This document shows positions 9,265 to 16,730 of a stretch of DNA of 64,000 nt, one piece after another. The position numbers and the translations under genes are program-made. The DNA lies in contig NZ_CP014337.1 of assembly GCF_002024805.1 (NCBI RefSeq), positions 2,542,001-2,606,000 of the forward strand. The letters run 5' to 3'. Source of the stretch: Elizabethkingia bruuniana. GTDB lineage: Bacteria; Bacteroidota; Bacteroidia; Flavobacteriales; Weeksellaceae. The notes beneath the pieces were generated by a model. That model was given only the letters and a program-made list of their open reading frames with translations. It searched no databases and was not told the origin of the DNA. The stretch's first letter is position 1. Each line of letters opens with the position of its first letter.

Positions 9265-10302
9265 TTATACTTTTACCTTTGTTTTATCTACATTTAGTAT
9301 CTTATAAACCATCTCGGTAAGCAACTCTGCATCATCTGTATTATGAGCTCCTAAGCCTTTACTCTTCATATCCATTTCCCGCAAAACAGAAATAATACGC
9401 GTCGCATGCTTCATCGGATAAAATTTAGCAGACTGTTCATAGTCTTTCAAAAAATATGGATTTACACCCATCGCCGAAGCCATAGCAGCAGCAGGCTGCC
9501 CGCGCATGGCATGATACATTAATATATTATTGAAGTAATTGAATAGATTTCCTATAATCAATAGCAAAGGATTAGTTTTAACATTCTTCCCCATATAATA
9601 AGCAATCTTCATGGATCTTTCAGTATCTTTTACTCCTAAGGCCTTTTGAAGTTCAAAAACATTATAATCTTTACTAATTCCTATATGAAGCTCTACCAAC
9701 TTTCCATCCAGTTCTTCTCCTGGTTTCAGAATTAATTTTAGCTTATTGAGTTCATTAGAGATTCTAGATAAATCATTCCCCAAATATTCAGCAAGAAGAT
9801 GAGAAATATTCGGAGCGGTTTTAATTCCAAAAGTCTGAATCTGTTGTTGAATCCAGGTTGCTAACTGATAATCCTTTACTGGCTCACTGTAATACAGCCA
9901 GTTATTTTTATCAAGTTGTTTTACAAATTTCTTACGAGAATCAACTTTTTTATATTTATGGGCAAATACCAGAATGGTAGATTCTACAGGTTGTTCTATA
10001 TATTTTAACAGAATATCACCCTCCTCTTCATTTAATTTCAGATCCTGGGCTTCTTTTACAATAATCAACTGCTTATCTCCCATCATAGGATATTGTCTTG
10101 CAAGTGAAAGGACCTCACCATAAGAAGTATCTTTCCCGTATACTACGGTCTGATTAAAAGCTTTTTCATCTTCTGTCAGCACATCATTTTCCAGTGATTT
10201 TATTGCGACATCTGTAAAATAAGGTTCTTCACCATGAAAAAAATAGATAGGCTGAAATGCCTTATTTTTAATATTTTTGAGGATGTTTTCTAAATCTTTC
10301 AT
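9265..10302 (-). CDS. holA: DNA polymerase III subunit delta
   Basis: 345 residues with the HolA pattern. The N-terminal IYFFHGEEPYFTDVAI segment is typical of delta (a degenerate AAA+ with no Walker A lysine), then TSYGEVLSLARQYPMMGDKQLIIVKEA, LLAEYLGNDLSRISNELNKL, and a C-terminal helical collar domain. Delta opens the sliding clamp within the clamp-loader complex. Its ATG is only 5 bp from the divergent gene at 10308, so its promoter must lie in that gene. A perfect -7 element (TATCTTTG on minus) is at 10364-10371, about 61 nt before the start. Confidence 0.93.
   Translation of the reverse strand: MKDLENILKNIKNKAFQPIYFFHGEEPYFTDVAIKSLENDVLTEDEKAFNQTVVYGKDTSYGEVLSLARQYPMMGDKQLIIVKEAQDLKLNEEEGDILLKYIEQPVESTILVFAHKYKKVDSRKKFVKQLDKNNWLYYSEPVKDYQLATWIQQQIQTFGIKTAPNISHLLAEYLGNDLSRISNELNKLKLILKPGEELDGKLVELHIGISKDYNVFELQKALGVKDTERSMKIAYYMGKNVKTNPLLLIIGNLFNYFNNILMYHAMRGQPAAAMASAMGVNPYFLKDYEQSAKFYPMKHATRIISVLREMDMKSKGLGAHNTDDAELLTEMVYKILNVDKTKVKV
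10272..10279 (+). promoter_or_regulatory. -7 element for the gene at 10308, inside holA
   Basis: TATTTTTG on the plus strand, 28 nt before the ATG at 10308, lies inside the N-terminal codons of holA. It matches TAnnTTTG. Confidence 0.5.
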
Positions 10303-10307
10303 AATCT

Positions 10308-10742
10308 ATGCAACTGCCTAAACTTAATTTCAGTAAACAATTTGATTTTCAATTCAGGCAGGACAAAGATAAGTTTTTTATTTATGATGTACTGCGCAAA
10401 AAATACCTTTTGCTTACTCCTGAAGAGTGGGTACGCCAGCACTGGATCCAACACTTTCTCAGCCTGAACACCTATGCTCCTTCAGCTCTTATCGCCGAAA
10501 AAAAAATAGAATTAAATGGACTCACCAAAAGGATAGACTTGTTGGTTACCGAAAAGACTCAACCCAAAATTCTTATAGAATGTAAAGCTCCGCAGATAAA
10601 ACTTACCGAAAAAACTTTTGAACAAACTGCTCGTTATAATTCTGTACTAGGGGCAGGGGAAATTATTTTAAGTAACGGTTTACAACATATTTACGCAAGC
10701 TTAACACAAAATGGTTATCAGTTTAGTAATTTTGGTACATAG
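10308..10742 (+). CDS. Orphan HSDR_N-type (PD-(D/E)xK-like) nuclease-domain protein
   Basis: 144 residues resembling the type I restriction enzyme R-subunit N-terminal domain family (HSDR_N_2). A PD-(D/E)xK core is visible: Asp77 in KRIDLLV, then Glu91-x-Lys93 in ILIECKAP, followed by QTARYNSVLGAGEIILSNG. Small stand-alone versions are widespread in Bacteroidota and have no known function that I can state. No methylase, specificity or helicase subunit lies nearby, so this is not a restriction-modification locus. It starts 5 bp from divergent holA, with its -7 element inside holA. The constant position next to holA may hint at a DNA-metabolism role (inference). Confidence 0.75.
   Translation: MQLPKLNFSKQFDFQFRQDKDKFFIYDVLRKKYLLLTPEEWVRQHWIQHFLSLNTYAPSALIAEKKIELNGLTKRIDLLVTEKTQPKILIECKAPQIKLTEKTFEQTARYNSVLGAGEIILSNGLQHIYASLTQNGYQFSNFGT
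10364..10371 (-). promoter_or_regulatory. -7 element for holA, inside the divergent gene
   Basis: Minus-strand TATCTTTG, a perfect TAnnTTTG, sits within the 5' codons of the gene at 10308 and about 61 nt upstream of the holA start. Confidence 0.5.
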
Positions 10743-10796
10743 ATTCCGGATCGAGGCATAAATATTGATGTTACTTTTAAGAAACAACTAATCACC

Positions 10797-11405
10797 ATGA
10801 CAACAAAATATTTTATTTTTATATTTCTGATGCTATTTCCTTTTGCAAAAGCTCAGAATATTCATGAGATCAGGCTGTTCCAAAAGAGTAAAAACTTTAT
10901 TATATTCTTCAATATAGATAATACCTATGTTGCAATGGATTCACAAGGAAAAGTTTTATCACTTTTTCAAAAAAGTAGAAACCCCGGATATTTCGATAAT
11001 ATAATCACTCCAAACGGGCAATCAGTTAGTACTACCGAAGATTCTGACTTCGATTATACAAAAGACAACAGTAATCCTGTAATCAAAAATTTAAATAACA
11101 ACAATATTGAGTACTACAACAGCTTTACATCAAATGACCGTGGTAAAATAAGAGCTGTTAATGGAGAAATATTTCAATATTACAGTGAACTTAGTGATGG
11201 TTTAACCGGTAATATAAAATCTATAGGAAATATAAATTTCAGTTATTATGGTTCTTTCAATAATTATGAAAAAGGAAAAATAAAATCTATTGGTAGTATT
11301 ACATTTTCATATTTCAATGAATTTGATTCATACAAAACTGGAAAAATAAAGTCAATAAAAGGAAATAGCAACAACACCAATATCACCATTATCAATGATT
11401 ATTAA
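10797..11405 (+). CDS. Exported repeat protein of unknown function
   Basis: 202 residues. The signal peptide MTTKYFIFIFLMLFPFAKAQ is followed by a hydrophilic body. The C-terminal half is built from about 22-residue repeats starting G(N/K)I(K)SIG, each with an aromatic (F/Y)xYY or FSYF pair and an acidic end: approximately GKIRAV..., GNIKSI..., GKIKSI..., GKIKSI..., at residues 117-200. This suggests a small beta-repeat structure, possibly surface-exposed. I do not recognise a named family. Its last 11 bp overlap the HAD gene start, so the two are probably cotranscribed and translationally coupled, although the products have no obvious link. Confidence 0.65.
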   Translation: MTTKYFIFIFLMLFPFAKAQNIHEIRLFQKSKNFIIFFNIDNTYVAMDSQGKVLSLFQKSRNPGYFDNIITPNGQSVSTTEDSDFDYTKDNSNPVIKNLNNNNIEYYNSFTSNDRGKIRAVNGEIFQYYSELSDGLTGNIKSIGNINFSYYGSFNNYEKGKIKSIGSITFSYFNEFDSYKTGKIKSIKGNSNNTNITIINDY

Positions 11406-11994
11406 GAATATTATATTTGACTTTGGCGGCGTCCTTATGGACTGGAATCCCAAATATCTCTATCAGAATGTCTTCAGCACAGACGAAGAAATGAATTACT
11501 TTTTGGATCATATCGCTACACTAAAATGGAATGCGGAACAAGACCGCGGACGCAGTTTTCAGGAAGCTACAGAAATATTACAAAATCAATACCCTGAATT
11601 TTCAAAAGAAATAGCTCTATACTATAGCCAGTGGCCAGTAATGTTAAAAGGAGCTATTGAAGAAAATGTAAATATACTTCGTAATCTGCATGGCCGATAT
11701 CAACTCTATGGCCTTACCAACTGGTCAGCTGAATCCTTTCCTTACGCTTATAAAAATTATGACTTCTTCAGTCTTTTCAATGGTATAATAGTGTCCGGAG
11801 AAGAAAAGCTTATTAAGCCCGATGAACGGATTTATGAGCTTTTACTAAACCGATATAACCTCAACGCTTCGGAATGTCTTTTCATAGATGATAATTATGA
11901 AAACATCAGAACTGCACAGGCAATGGACTTTAATACTATCCATCTGACTCCGGAAACAATTCTTCGGGAAGAATTGCAAAAATTCAACATATAA
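11395..11994 (+). CDS. HAD-superfamily (subclass IA) phosphatase
   Basis: 199 residues. Motif I is IIFDFGGVLMDWNP with nucleophile Asp9; motif II is LYGLTNWS; the motif III lysine is in KLIKPDERIY; motif IV is CLFIDDNYENI. The DFGGV form, with Gly replacing the second Asp, is typical of the YihX-like HAD-IA branch that includes sugar-phosphate phosphatases. The substrate cannot be named from sequence. It is cytoplasmic and overlaps the preceding repeat protein by 11 bp. A hairpin with T-run follows at 12002. Confidence 0.85.
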   Translation: MIIKNIIFDFGGVLMDWNPKYLYQNVFSTDEEMNYFLDHIATLKWNAEQDRGRSFQEATEILQNQYPEFSKEIALYYSQWPVMLKGAIEENVNILRNLHGRYQLYGLTNWSAESFPYAYKNYDFFSLFNGIIVSGEEKLIKPDERIYELLLNRYNLNASECLFIDDNYENIRTAQAMDFNTIHLTPETILREELQKFNI

Positions 11995-12001
11995 AATCAA
12001 A

Positions 12002-12033
12002 TGGATTATTCAGATAAATAATCCATTATTTTT
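12002..12033 (+). terminator. Terminator after the HAD gene
   Basis: TGGATTATT / AATAATCCA stem (12002-12010 with 12017-12025) followed by a T-rich run, beginning 8 bp after the stop codon at 11994. Confidence 0.75.
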
Positions 12034-12043
12034 TTAATAAAAC

Positions 12044-12247
12044 AGGCAGATGCTATACACTAACCAACAATCTGCCTGCAGCTACTACAAACAATAAACA
12101 ACATTATGAAAAATAAATACCTGGCACTTGGCAGGAAGTTGTTTGTAGCATTTCAATACATCTTATAAATCTGCTCCGGTAGTTATGATAATTGCTGATA
12201 ATTTTATTTAATGAGAAACCTTCATTAGGTAAATGGAACCGGAGCAG
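12044..12247. other. Gene-free stretch with several long inverted repeats (possible structured RNA)
   Basis: Between 11995 and 12791 there is no convincing gene. Inside it are three inverted repeats: AGGCAGAT (12044-12051) with ATCTGCCT (12070-12077); CTACAAACAA (12085-12094) with TTGTTTGTAG (12139-12148); and CTGCTCCGGT (12171-12180) with ACCGGAGCAG (12238-12247), the last enclosing a small TAATGA/TCATTA hairpin. On the minus strand a TATGTTTG element at 12421-12428 could drive transcription through them. The remainder, 12250-12790, is AT-rich apart from a terminator-like hairpin at 12538. Confidence 0.4.
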
Positions 12248-12420
12248 AAGGGATTATAAAACAAAATATCTTTAATCTATATTTTATAAAAAAATTAATT
12301 TGTATCTCTCAATTTTCTTCACCTAAGATATACCTTCCTCTATGTAACCCAAAGAAAAACGTATTTCATTTCCTTACGTTATTCCTTCCGATTTATTACA
12401 TAAAAGTTAAAACCATCTTA

Positions 12421-12428
12421 CAAACATA
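12421..12428 (-). promoter_or_regulatory. Possible -7 element of a minus-strand transcript
   Basis: TATGTTTG on the minus strand matches TAnnTTTG. There is no gene immediately downstream, only the inverted-repeat region 12044-12247. No good -33 element is seen. Confidence 0.25.
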
Positions 12429-12537
12429 GTTTTATTAATATTTTTCACAGATAAATTCAATTAATTAGTATTCTAAAAAAATAGATATACTACCTGTGCG
12501 TATGAAATTGTAATAGACTTAAAATCCAAATAAAAAC

Positions 12538-12575
12538 AAACGGGTCATCAAAAAAGTTTCTTGATGACCCGTTTT
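12538..12575. terminator. Terminator-like hairpin, 220 bp beyond ccoP
   Basis: AAACGGGTCATCAA (12538-12551) pairs perfectly with TTGATGACCCGTTT (12561-12574) around a 9-nt loop, with T-rich ends. It could end the ccoNO-ccoP mRNA on the minus strand or a plus-strand transcript from the upstream gene-free region. Confidence 0.65.
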
Positions 12576-12791
12576 ATAAAAAAAACGATTGAAAAAATGA
12601 TGACGAAGTTATTCTATCATCAGGATTTTAAAAATTCTATCTCAAGTTGCTGATCAGTAAAATGCTTTAAGCAAATGAGATAGAATTCAGGAGACATATT
12701 TTACTGGTTGACAGTTAGCAGTATACAGTTGATATTTATGGATATACTAATTTGGCAGGTACTGTTCACTACTAACCGACAACTCTTTAAT

Positions 12792-13670
12792 TTATTTTTC
12801 CCACTTAACCTCTTCTCCCTGAGGGGAAGCTCCTCCTTGCTCAACCTTCACAGGAGGAGTTTCCTGATTAATATGGTATACATAAGCTGCAATCTTTTCT
12901 GCATCCCTACCGGAGATTGTACCATCTTTGATAAATGGTCTCATCGTTGGATTATTAGGAGATCCATTTTCCAGCATCCAGAATACATTATGAAATACAT
13001 CTTTTTCTTTTACATTAATCCAATGATTGTCTGTCAGGTTTGGTCCTATTCCGCCTTTACCTCCTTCCGAATGACAGGTTGCACAATTGGTTTTGAATAA
13101 CTGCTCCCCTTCAGCAATATTAGAAGGATCATATTTAGCAGTTTCAAGTGTTATTTTTGGTGCTGTTTTCTCATATTCTTCAATAGAAGCCAGCATTGTT
13201 TTATGTTCTTTTTCATATTCCGCATCCTGATGAGCATAATCTGTGAACACATAAGCCAACATATAAATCACACAAAAGATATTTCCGAAGTAGAATAAAC
13301 CAATCCACCATTTTGGCAAAGCATTATCCAACTCTGTAATCCCGTCGAAACCATGGTCTATAATAAGATCTGTTTCTTCTTTCTGAGACTGTTTTTTAAC
13401 AGCCGAATTCCACAATCTTCGCAAAAAAGGAATCTTTTTCTGCTCCAGATAAAGCTTCTTCTCTTCATCAGTTAACTTCTTAAAGTTTTCATTTTCTACA
13501 AGATCCTGAAGGGAGCTCACTATCAGCAATAGTAAGGCTGACATAATCACTACAACCCAGAAATAGGGAGATGTAAGATAATGAACTTCGGGAGCAAACA
13601 TCTCGAAAGCTAAAGCTATCAGACAGAATGTAAGTACTATATAAACTGAAATCGGTGTTCTTACTTTCAT
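12792..13670 (-). CDS. ccoP: cbb3-type cytochrome c oxidase subunit CcoP (monohaem form)
   Basis: 292 residues. Two N-terminal membrane segments (about 5-25 and 37-55) precede a charged loop. A third segment, WWIGLFYFGNIFCVIYML, is the classic CcoP N-terminal anchor. A C-terminal cytochrome c domain follows, with one haem c motif, Cys-Ala-Thr-Cys-His in KTNCATCHSEGGKG, and a distal Met in NPTMRPF. Proteobacterial CcoP usually carries two haems; only one CxxCH is visible here, and the extra N-terminal helices may stand in for CcoQ (inference). The gene lies 17 bp after ccoNO in the same direction and is therefore in one operon. It delivers electrons to CcoNO at low oxygen. Confidence 0.93.
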   Translation of the reverse strand: MKVRTPISVYIVLTFCLIALAFEMFAPEVHYLTSPYFWVVVIMSALLLLIVSSLQDLVENENFKKLTDEEKKLYLEQKKIPFLRRLWNSAVKKQSQKEETDLIIDHGFDGITELDNALPKWWIGLFYFGNIFCVIYMLAYVFTDYAHQDAEYEKEHKTMLASIEEYEKTAPKITLETAKYDPSNIAEGEQLFKTNCATCHSEGGKGGIGPNLTDNHWINVKEKDVFHNVFWMLENGSPNNPTMRPFIKDGTISGRDAEKIAAYVYHINQETPPVKVEQGGASPQGEEVKWEK

Positions 13671-13687
13671 AACTAAACTATTTAAAG

Positions 13688-15961
13688 TTATTTAATAGAG
13701 GCTGTTTGTACATCTGTAGTCTTAATATCAGTACCTAATCTCTGAAGGTATGCGATAAGTGCTACAATTTCTCTCTTCTCAATCGGAATAAATTTGTCGC
13801 CTTTGGCAATTTTTTCCTGTGCTACCTGCTCTTTAATATCTGCAGCCTCGGAGTAAATTTTCTGTACGATTACATTAGCCTGATTGTCAGCCCATGCATT
13901 TGCAGAATCTATCTGTGCTTTGGTATATGGTACATCAAACGCATTTTTCATTAACTTCATTTTGTTTACCATTTCCGAGCGATCCAATTCATTCGTAATC
14001 AACCATGGGAAACGTGGCATAATAGAACCTGCTGATGTTACTCTTGGATTATACATATGTTTAAAGTGCCATGAATCCGGGTTTTTATTACCTTCTCTTT
14101 GTAAATCCGGACCGGTTCTCTTAGATCCCCATAAGAAAGGCCTGTCATATATAAACTCTCCTGCTTTGGAATATTGCCCGTTTTTGCCATCAAATCTTAC
14201 AATTTCATCACGGAAAGGCCTGATCATCTGAGAGTGACAAGAGTTACATCCTTCACGAATATATAAGTCTCTACCTTCTAATTCCAATGGTGAGTATGGT
14301 TTAACGGCTGCTATATTTGGCACATTACTCTTCACACTCAGGGTCGGGATAATTTCAACCGCACCTCCTATCGCCAGTGTAACAAATGCTCCGATGGATA
14401 ATACTGTTGGCATTCTTTCAATCCATAAGTGTACAGGCTCTCCATCTTTTCTATCGTTACCAATAACTGCTAACGCTGGTGCTTCTGCAGGAACATTTTT
14501 CTCAAATACTCCTTTTCTTACTGTTTTGAACACATTCACTACCATTAATAGTGCTCCTGTCAGATATAATATCCCACCAAGGAATCTTAATTTAAAGTAT
14601 GGAATAATTGCTGTTACAGTATCTAACCAGTTTTTATACATCAAAGTACCATCCGGGTTAAATTGCTTCCACATCAAACCTTGCGTAAAACCGGAGATAT
14701 ACATTGGTACTGCATAGAAAATAATACCCAGAGTCCCCAGCCAGAAGTGCCAGTTGGCTAATTTTACAGACCATAGTTTGGTTTTCCACATTAATGGTAC
14801 AAGGAAATATATAATACCGAAGGCCATAAAACCATTCCATCCTAATGCACCTAAGTGTACGTGACCAATTACCCAGTCGGTATAGTGTCCAATTTTATTT
14901 AGAGATTTAGTTGCCAAAAGCGGTCCTTCAAAAGTTGCCATACCATAACATGTAACAGCTACTACGAAGAATTTAAGTACCGGATTTTCTCTTACTTTAT
15001 CCCAAGCCCCTCTTAGCGTTAATAGGCCATTTAGCATACCTCCCCAAGACGGTGCGATAAGCATGATGGAGAAACCTGTGCCCAATGCCTGTGCCCAGCC
15101 AGGTAAAGAAGTATACTGAAGGTGATGAGGGCCAGCCCAAAGGTATACGAAGATTAGGGACCAGAAGTGAATAATAGATAATTTGTAAGAGAATACTGGT
15201 CTGTCTGCTGCTTTCGGCATGAAGTAGTACATAAGCCCCAATACTGGTGTTGTTAGTACGAATGCTACTGCATTGTGACCATACCACCATTGTACTAATG
15301 CATCTTTTACCCCTGCATATACTGAATATGATTTCCAGAAGTTTAACGGAACTTCTAAGTTATTTACGATGTGAAGTAAAGCTACCCCAATCCAGGTTGC
15401 TATAAAGAACCAGATGGCTACATATAAGTGTCTTACTCTTCTCTTAGCAATCGTACCAAACATGTTGATACCAAAGATAACCCATGAGAAAGTAATTAAG
15501 ATGTCAATAGGCCATTCATGCTCTGCATATTCTTTAGATGTATTAATCCCCATAAGGAATGTAATAACCACACTTACAATCATTAACTGCCAAGACCAGA
15601 AATGTATCCATGAAAGTGTATCGCTGTACATTCTGGTTTTAAGTAGTCTCTGCATACTGTAATAAGCACCACAGAAAAACGAGTTACATACAAAAGCAAA
15701 AATCACTGCACTGGTATGCAGCATTCTTATTCTACCAAAACCAAGTGCTCCTTGTGTATTAATTAGTCCCTGAATATTTCCGCTTCTTAAACTCTGAATC
15801 GTCGTATCATCCGTACCGAAAAGGAATTCTGGTAATTCAGGGTAGAACAACATTAAAGCTGCCGTAAGCCCAAGAAGAAAGCCTACGAGACCGAACGCTA
15901 TTGTCGCATATAAAAATGCCCGAACAATATTGTTGTCATAATGAAACTTTTGCGCCTCCAT
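13688..15961 (-). CDS. ccoNO: Fused cbb3 oxidase subunits I and II (CcoN-CcoO)
   Basis: 757 residues. Residues 1 to about 480 form the 12-helix CcoN catalytic subunit with haem/CuB ligands visible in WWYGHNAVAF, GPHHLQYTS and IGHVHLGALGWNGF. Then a linker and another membrane helix (about 520-540) lead into a CcoO domain with a haem c motif CNSCHSQMIRPF and a distal MPRFPW region. The CcoN-CcoO fusion is usual in Bacteroidota. The complex reduces O2 with high affinity and pumps protons in the inner membrane. The ccoS, ccoG and ccoI assembly genes often linked to it are not in the flanking DNA. Upstream there is only a near-match -7 element (16012-16020, minus) and no clear FNR box. Confidence 0.96.
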   Translation of the reverse strand: MEAQKFHYDNNIVRAFLYATIAFGLVGFLLGLTAALMLFYPELPEFLFGTDDTTIQSLRSGNIQGLINTQGALGFGRIRMLHTSAVIFAFVCNSFFCGAYYSMQRLLKTRMYSDTLSWIHFWSWQLMIVSVVITFLMGINTSKEYAEHEWPIDILITFSWVIFGINMFGTIAKRRVRHLYVAIWFFIATWIGVALLHIVNNLEVPLNFWKSYSVYAGVKDALVQWWYGHNAVAFVLTTPVLGLMYYFMPKAADRPVFSYKLSIIHFWSLIFVYLWAGPHHLQYTSLPGWAQALGTGFSIMLIAPSWGGMLNGLLTLRGAWDKVRENPVLKFFVVAVTCYGMATFEGPLLATKSLNKIGHYTDWVIGHVHLGALGWNGFMAFGIIYFLVPLMWKTKLWSVKLANWHFWLGTLGIIFYAVPMYISGFTQGLMWKQFNPDGTLMYKNWLDTVTAIIPYFKLRFLGGILYLTGALLMVVNVFKTVRKGVFEKNVPAEAPALAVIGNDRKDGEPVHLWIERMPTVLSIGAFVTLAIGGAVEIIPTLSVKSNVPNIAAVKPYSPLELEGRDLYIREGCNSCHSQMIRPFRDEIVRFDGKNGQYSKAGEFIYDRPFLWGSKRTGPDLQREGNKNPDSWHFKHMYNPRVTSAGSIMPRFPWLITNELDRSEMVNKMKLMKNAFDVPYTKAQIDSANAWADNQANVIVQKIYSEAADIKEQVAQEKIAKGDKFIPIEKREIVALIAYLQRLGTDIKTTDVQTASIK

Positions 15962-16060
15962 TTTTCTACTGTATTTATTTTATAAGGTTATATCCCACTA
16001 ACTGATTAGCAAAAAATAGCTAAAGAATTACGCTAAAAACAGTATTTTCCACCTGTTTTA

Positions 16061-16090
16061 TTTGTGTTTCAAAGGTATTCGTTATCTTTG
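16061..16090 (+). promoter_or_regulatory. Promoter of the XRE regulator gene
   Basis: TATCTTTG at 16083-16090 is a perfect -7 element, with TTTG at 16061-16064 18 bp upstream as a -33 element. Confidence 0.6.
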
Positions 16091-16099
16091 TGGTGTACC

Positions 16100-16114
16100 A
16101 GTAGACCAACTACT
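16100..16114. promoter_or_regulatory. Candidate operator (autoregulation of XRE gene)
   Basis: AGTAG-ACCAA-CTACT is an inverted repeat placed 9 bp after the -7 element, around the expected transcription start, as expected for a repressor site. Function inferred from position only. Confidence 0.35.
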
Positions 16115-16147
16115 AAAGTATACCGAAATCTACTAAAAGCATAAGCG

Positions 16148-16438
16148 ATGAAAGAATGTGGCAACAGTATCAGACAAATCCGGAGAAATAAAGATCTAAC
16201 CCAGGAGTATATGGCTCTGGAGTTGGGAATCTCCCAAAAAGCATATTCTGATTTAGAAAACTGCAAAGTCAAAATGAATATGACAACCTTACTAAAAGTT
16301 GCAGATATATTGGAGATTAGCCCCTCCGAAATTTGCAGCCTTTCAGGAAATTGCACCAACGATATGCAGCAGAAACATGAAAGTCTTATAGACTATCTGA
16401 AGCAAAATAACATCCAGGTTCCGGATGAATATTTGTAA
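16148..16438 (+). CDS. XRE-family helix-turn-helix regulator
   Basis: 96 residues. An N-terminal HTH_XRE domain (about 7-65) is clear: GNSIRQIRRNKDLTQEYMAL, ELGISQKAYSDLENCK, and TTLLKVADILEISPSEI. The remaining 30 residues form a short polar tail. It is divergent from the ccoNO operon by 186 bp and has its own promoter with an inverted repeat at the start site, suggesting autoregulation. No toxin gene lies downstream; the next gene is convergent. Targets are unknown, and control of ccoNO is possible from position but unproven. Confidence 0.85.
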   Translation: MKECGNSIRQIRRNKDLTQEYMALELGISQKAYSDLENCKVKMNMTTLLKVADILEISPSEICSLSGNCTNDMQQKHESLIDYLKQNNIQVPDEYL

Positions 16439-16464
16439 TTACAATAAGAAAAGTATATAAAAAA

Positions 16465-16495
16465 GCAGCGGGGAGTTTCTCCCCGCTGCTTTTTT
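16465..16495. terminator. Bidirectional terminator between convergent genes
   Basis: A GC-rich 11-bp stem GCAGCGGGGAG / CTCCCCGCTGC with a TTT loop, flanked by AAAA and TTTTTT. It serves the XRE gene (+) and the Arc-type gene (-). Confidence 0.92.
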
Positions 16496-16506
16496 ATACG
16501 TTATGT

Positions 16507-16689
16507 TTATTTACTATCTAACGGCTTTTCATTATCCTTTTCTTTCTTTCGCCCGGCTTTTATCAAAGCCTGATGAACTACAAATTCAATCTGTCCGTTT
16601 ACGCTCCGAAATTCATCTGAAGCCCATTTTTCAATAAGCTTATAAGTTTCTTCATCAATCCGGAGGACAAAGCTTTTTTTTGCACTCAA
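16507..16689 (-). CDS. Arc/MetJ-type ribbon-helix-helix DNA-binding protein
   Basis: 60 residues. The N-terminus KKSFVLRIDEETYKLIEKWA is the beta-strand plus first helix of an Arc-type ribbon-helix-helix protein; FRSVNGQIEFVVHQALIKAG is the second helix; a lysine-rich tail follows. It sits 41 bp downstream of the SPFH gene in the same direction, so the two are probably cotranscribed. This pairing (SPFH protein followed by an Arc-domain protein) recurs in Bacteroidota from memory. Partner and operator are unknown. It ends in the shared GC-rich terminator. Confidence 0.85.
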   Translation of the reverse strand: MSAKKSFVLRIDEETYKLIEKWASDEFRSVNGQIEFVVHQALIKAGRKKEKDNEKPLDSK

Positions 16690-16730
16690 AATTTTTATTT
16701 TTTCTGTTAAGCTTTCGCTTAGTCTACATT

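Noticed and set aside
10308-10742. Possible restriction-modification or defence locus around the HSDR_N-type gene
   Set aside because: No methylase, specificity subunit, helicase or toxin nearby; the gene is flanked by holA and a hypothetical gene, so it is an orphan.
12708-13100. 130-codon frame on the plus strand opposite ccoP
   Set aside because: It is antisense to the conserved haem domain of CcoP; codon use and Cys/Phe richness look like a shadow of the real gene.
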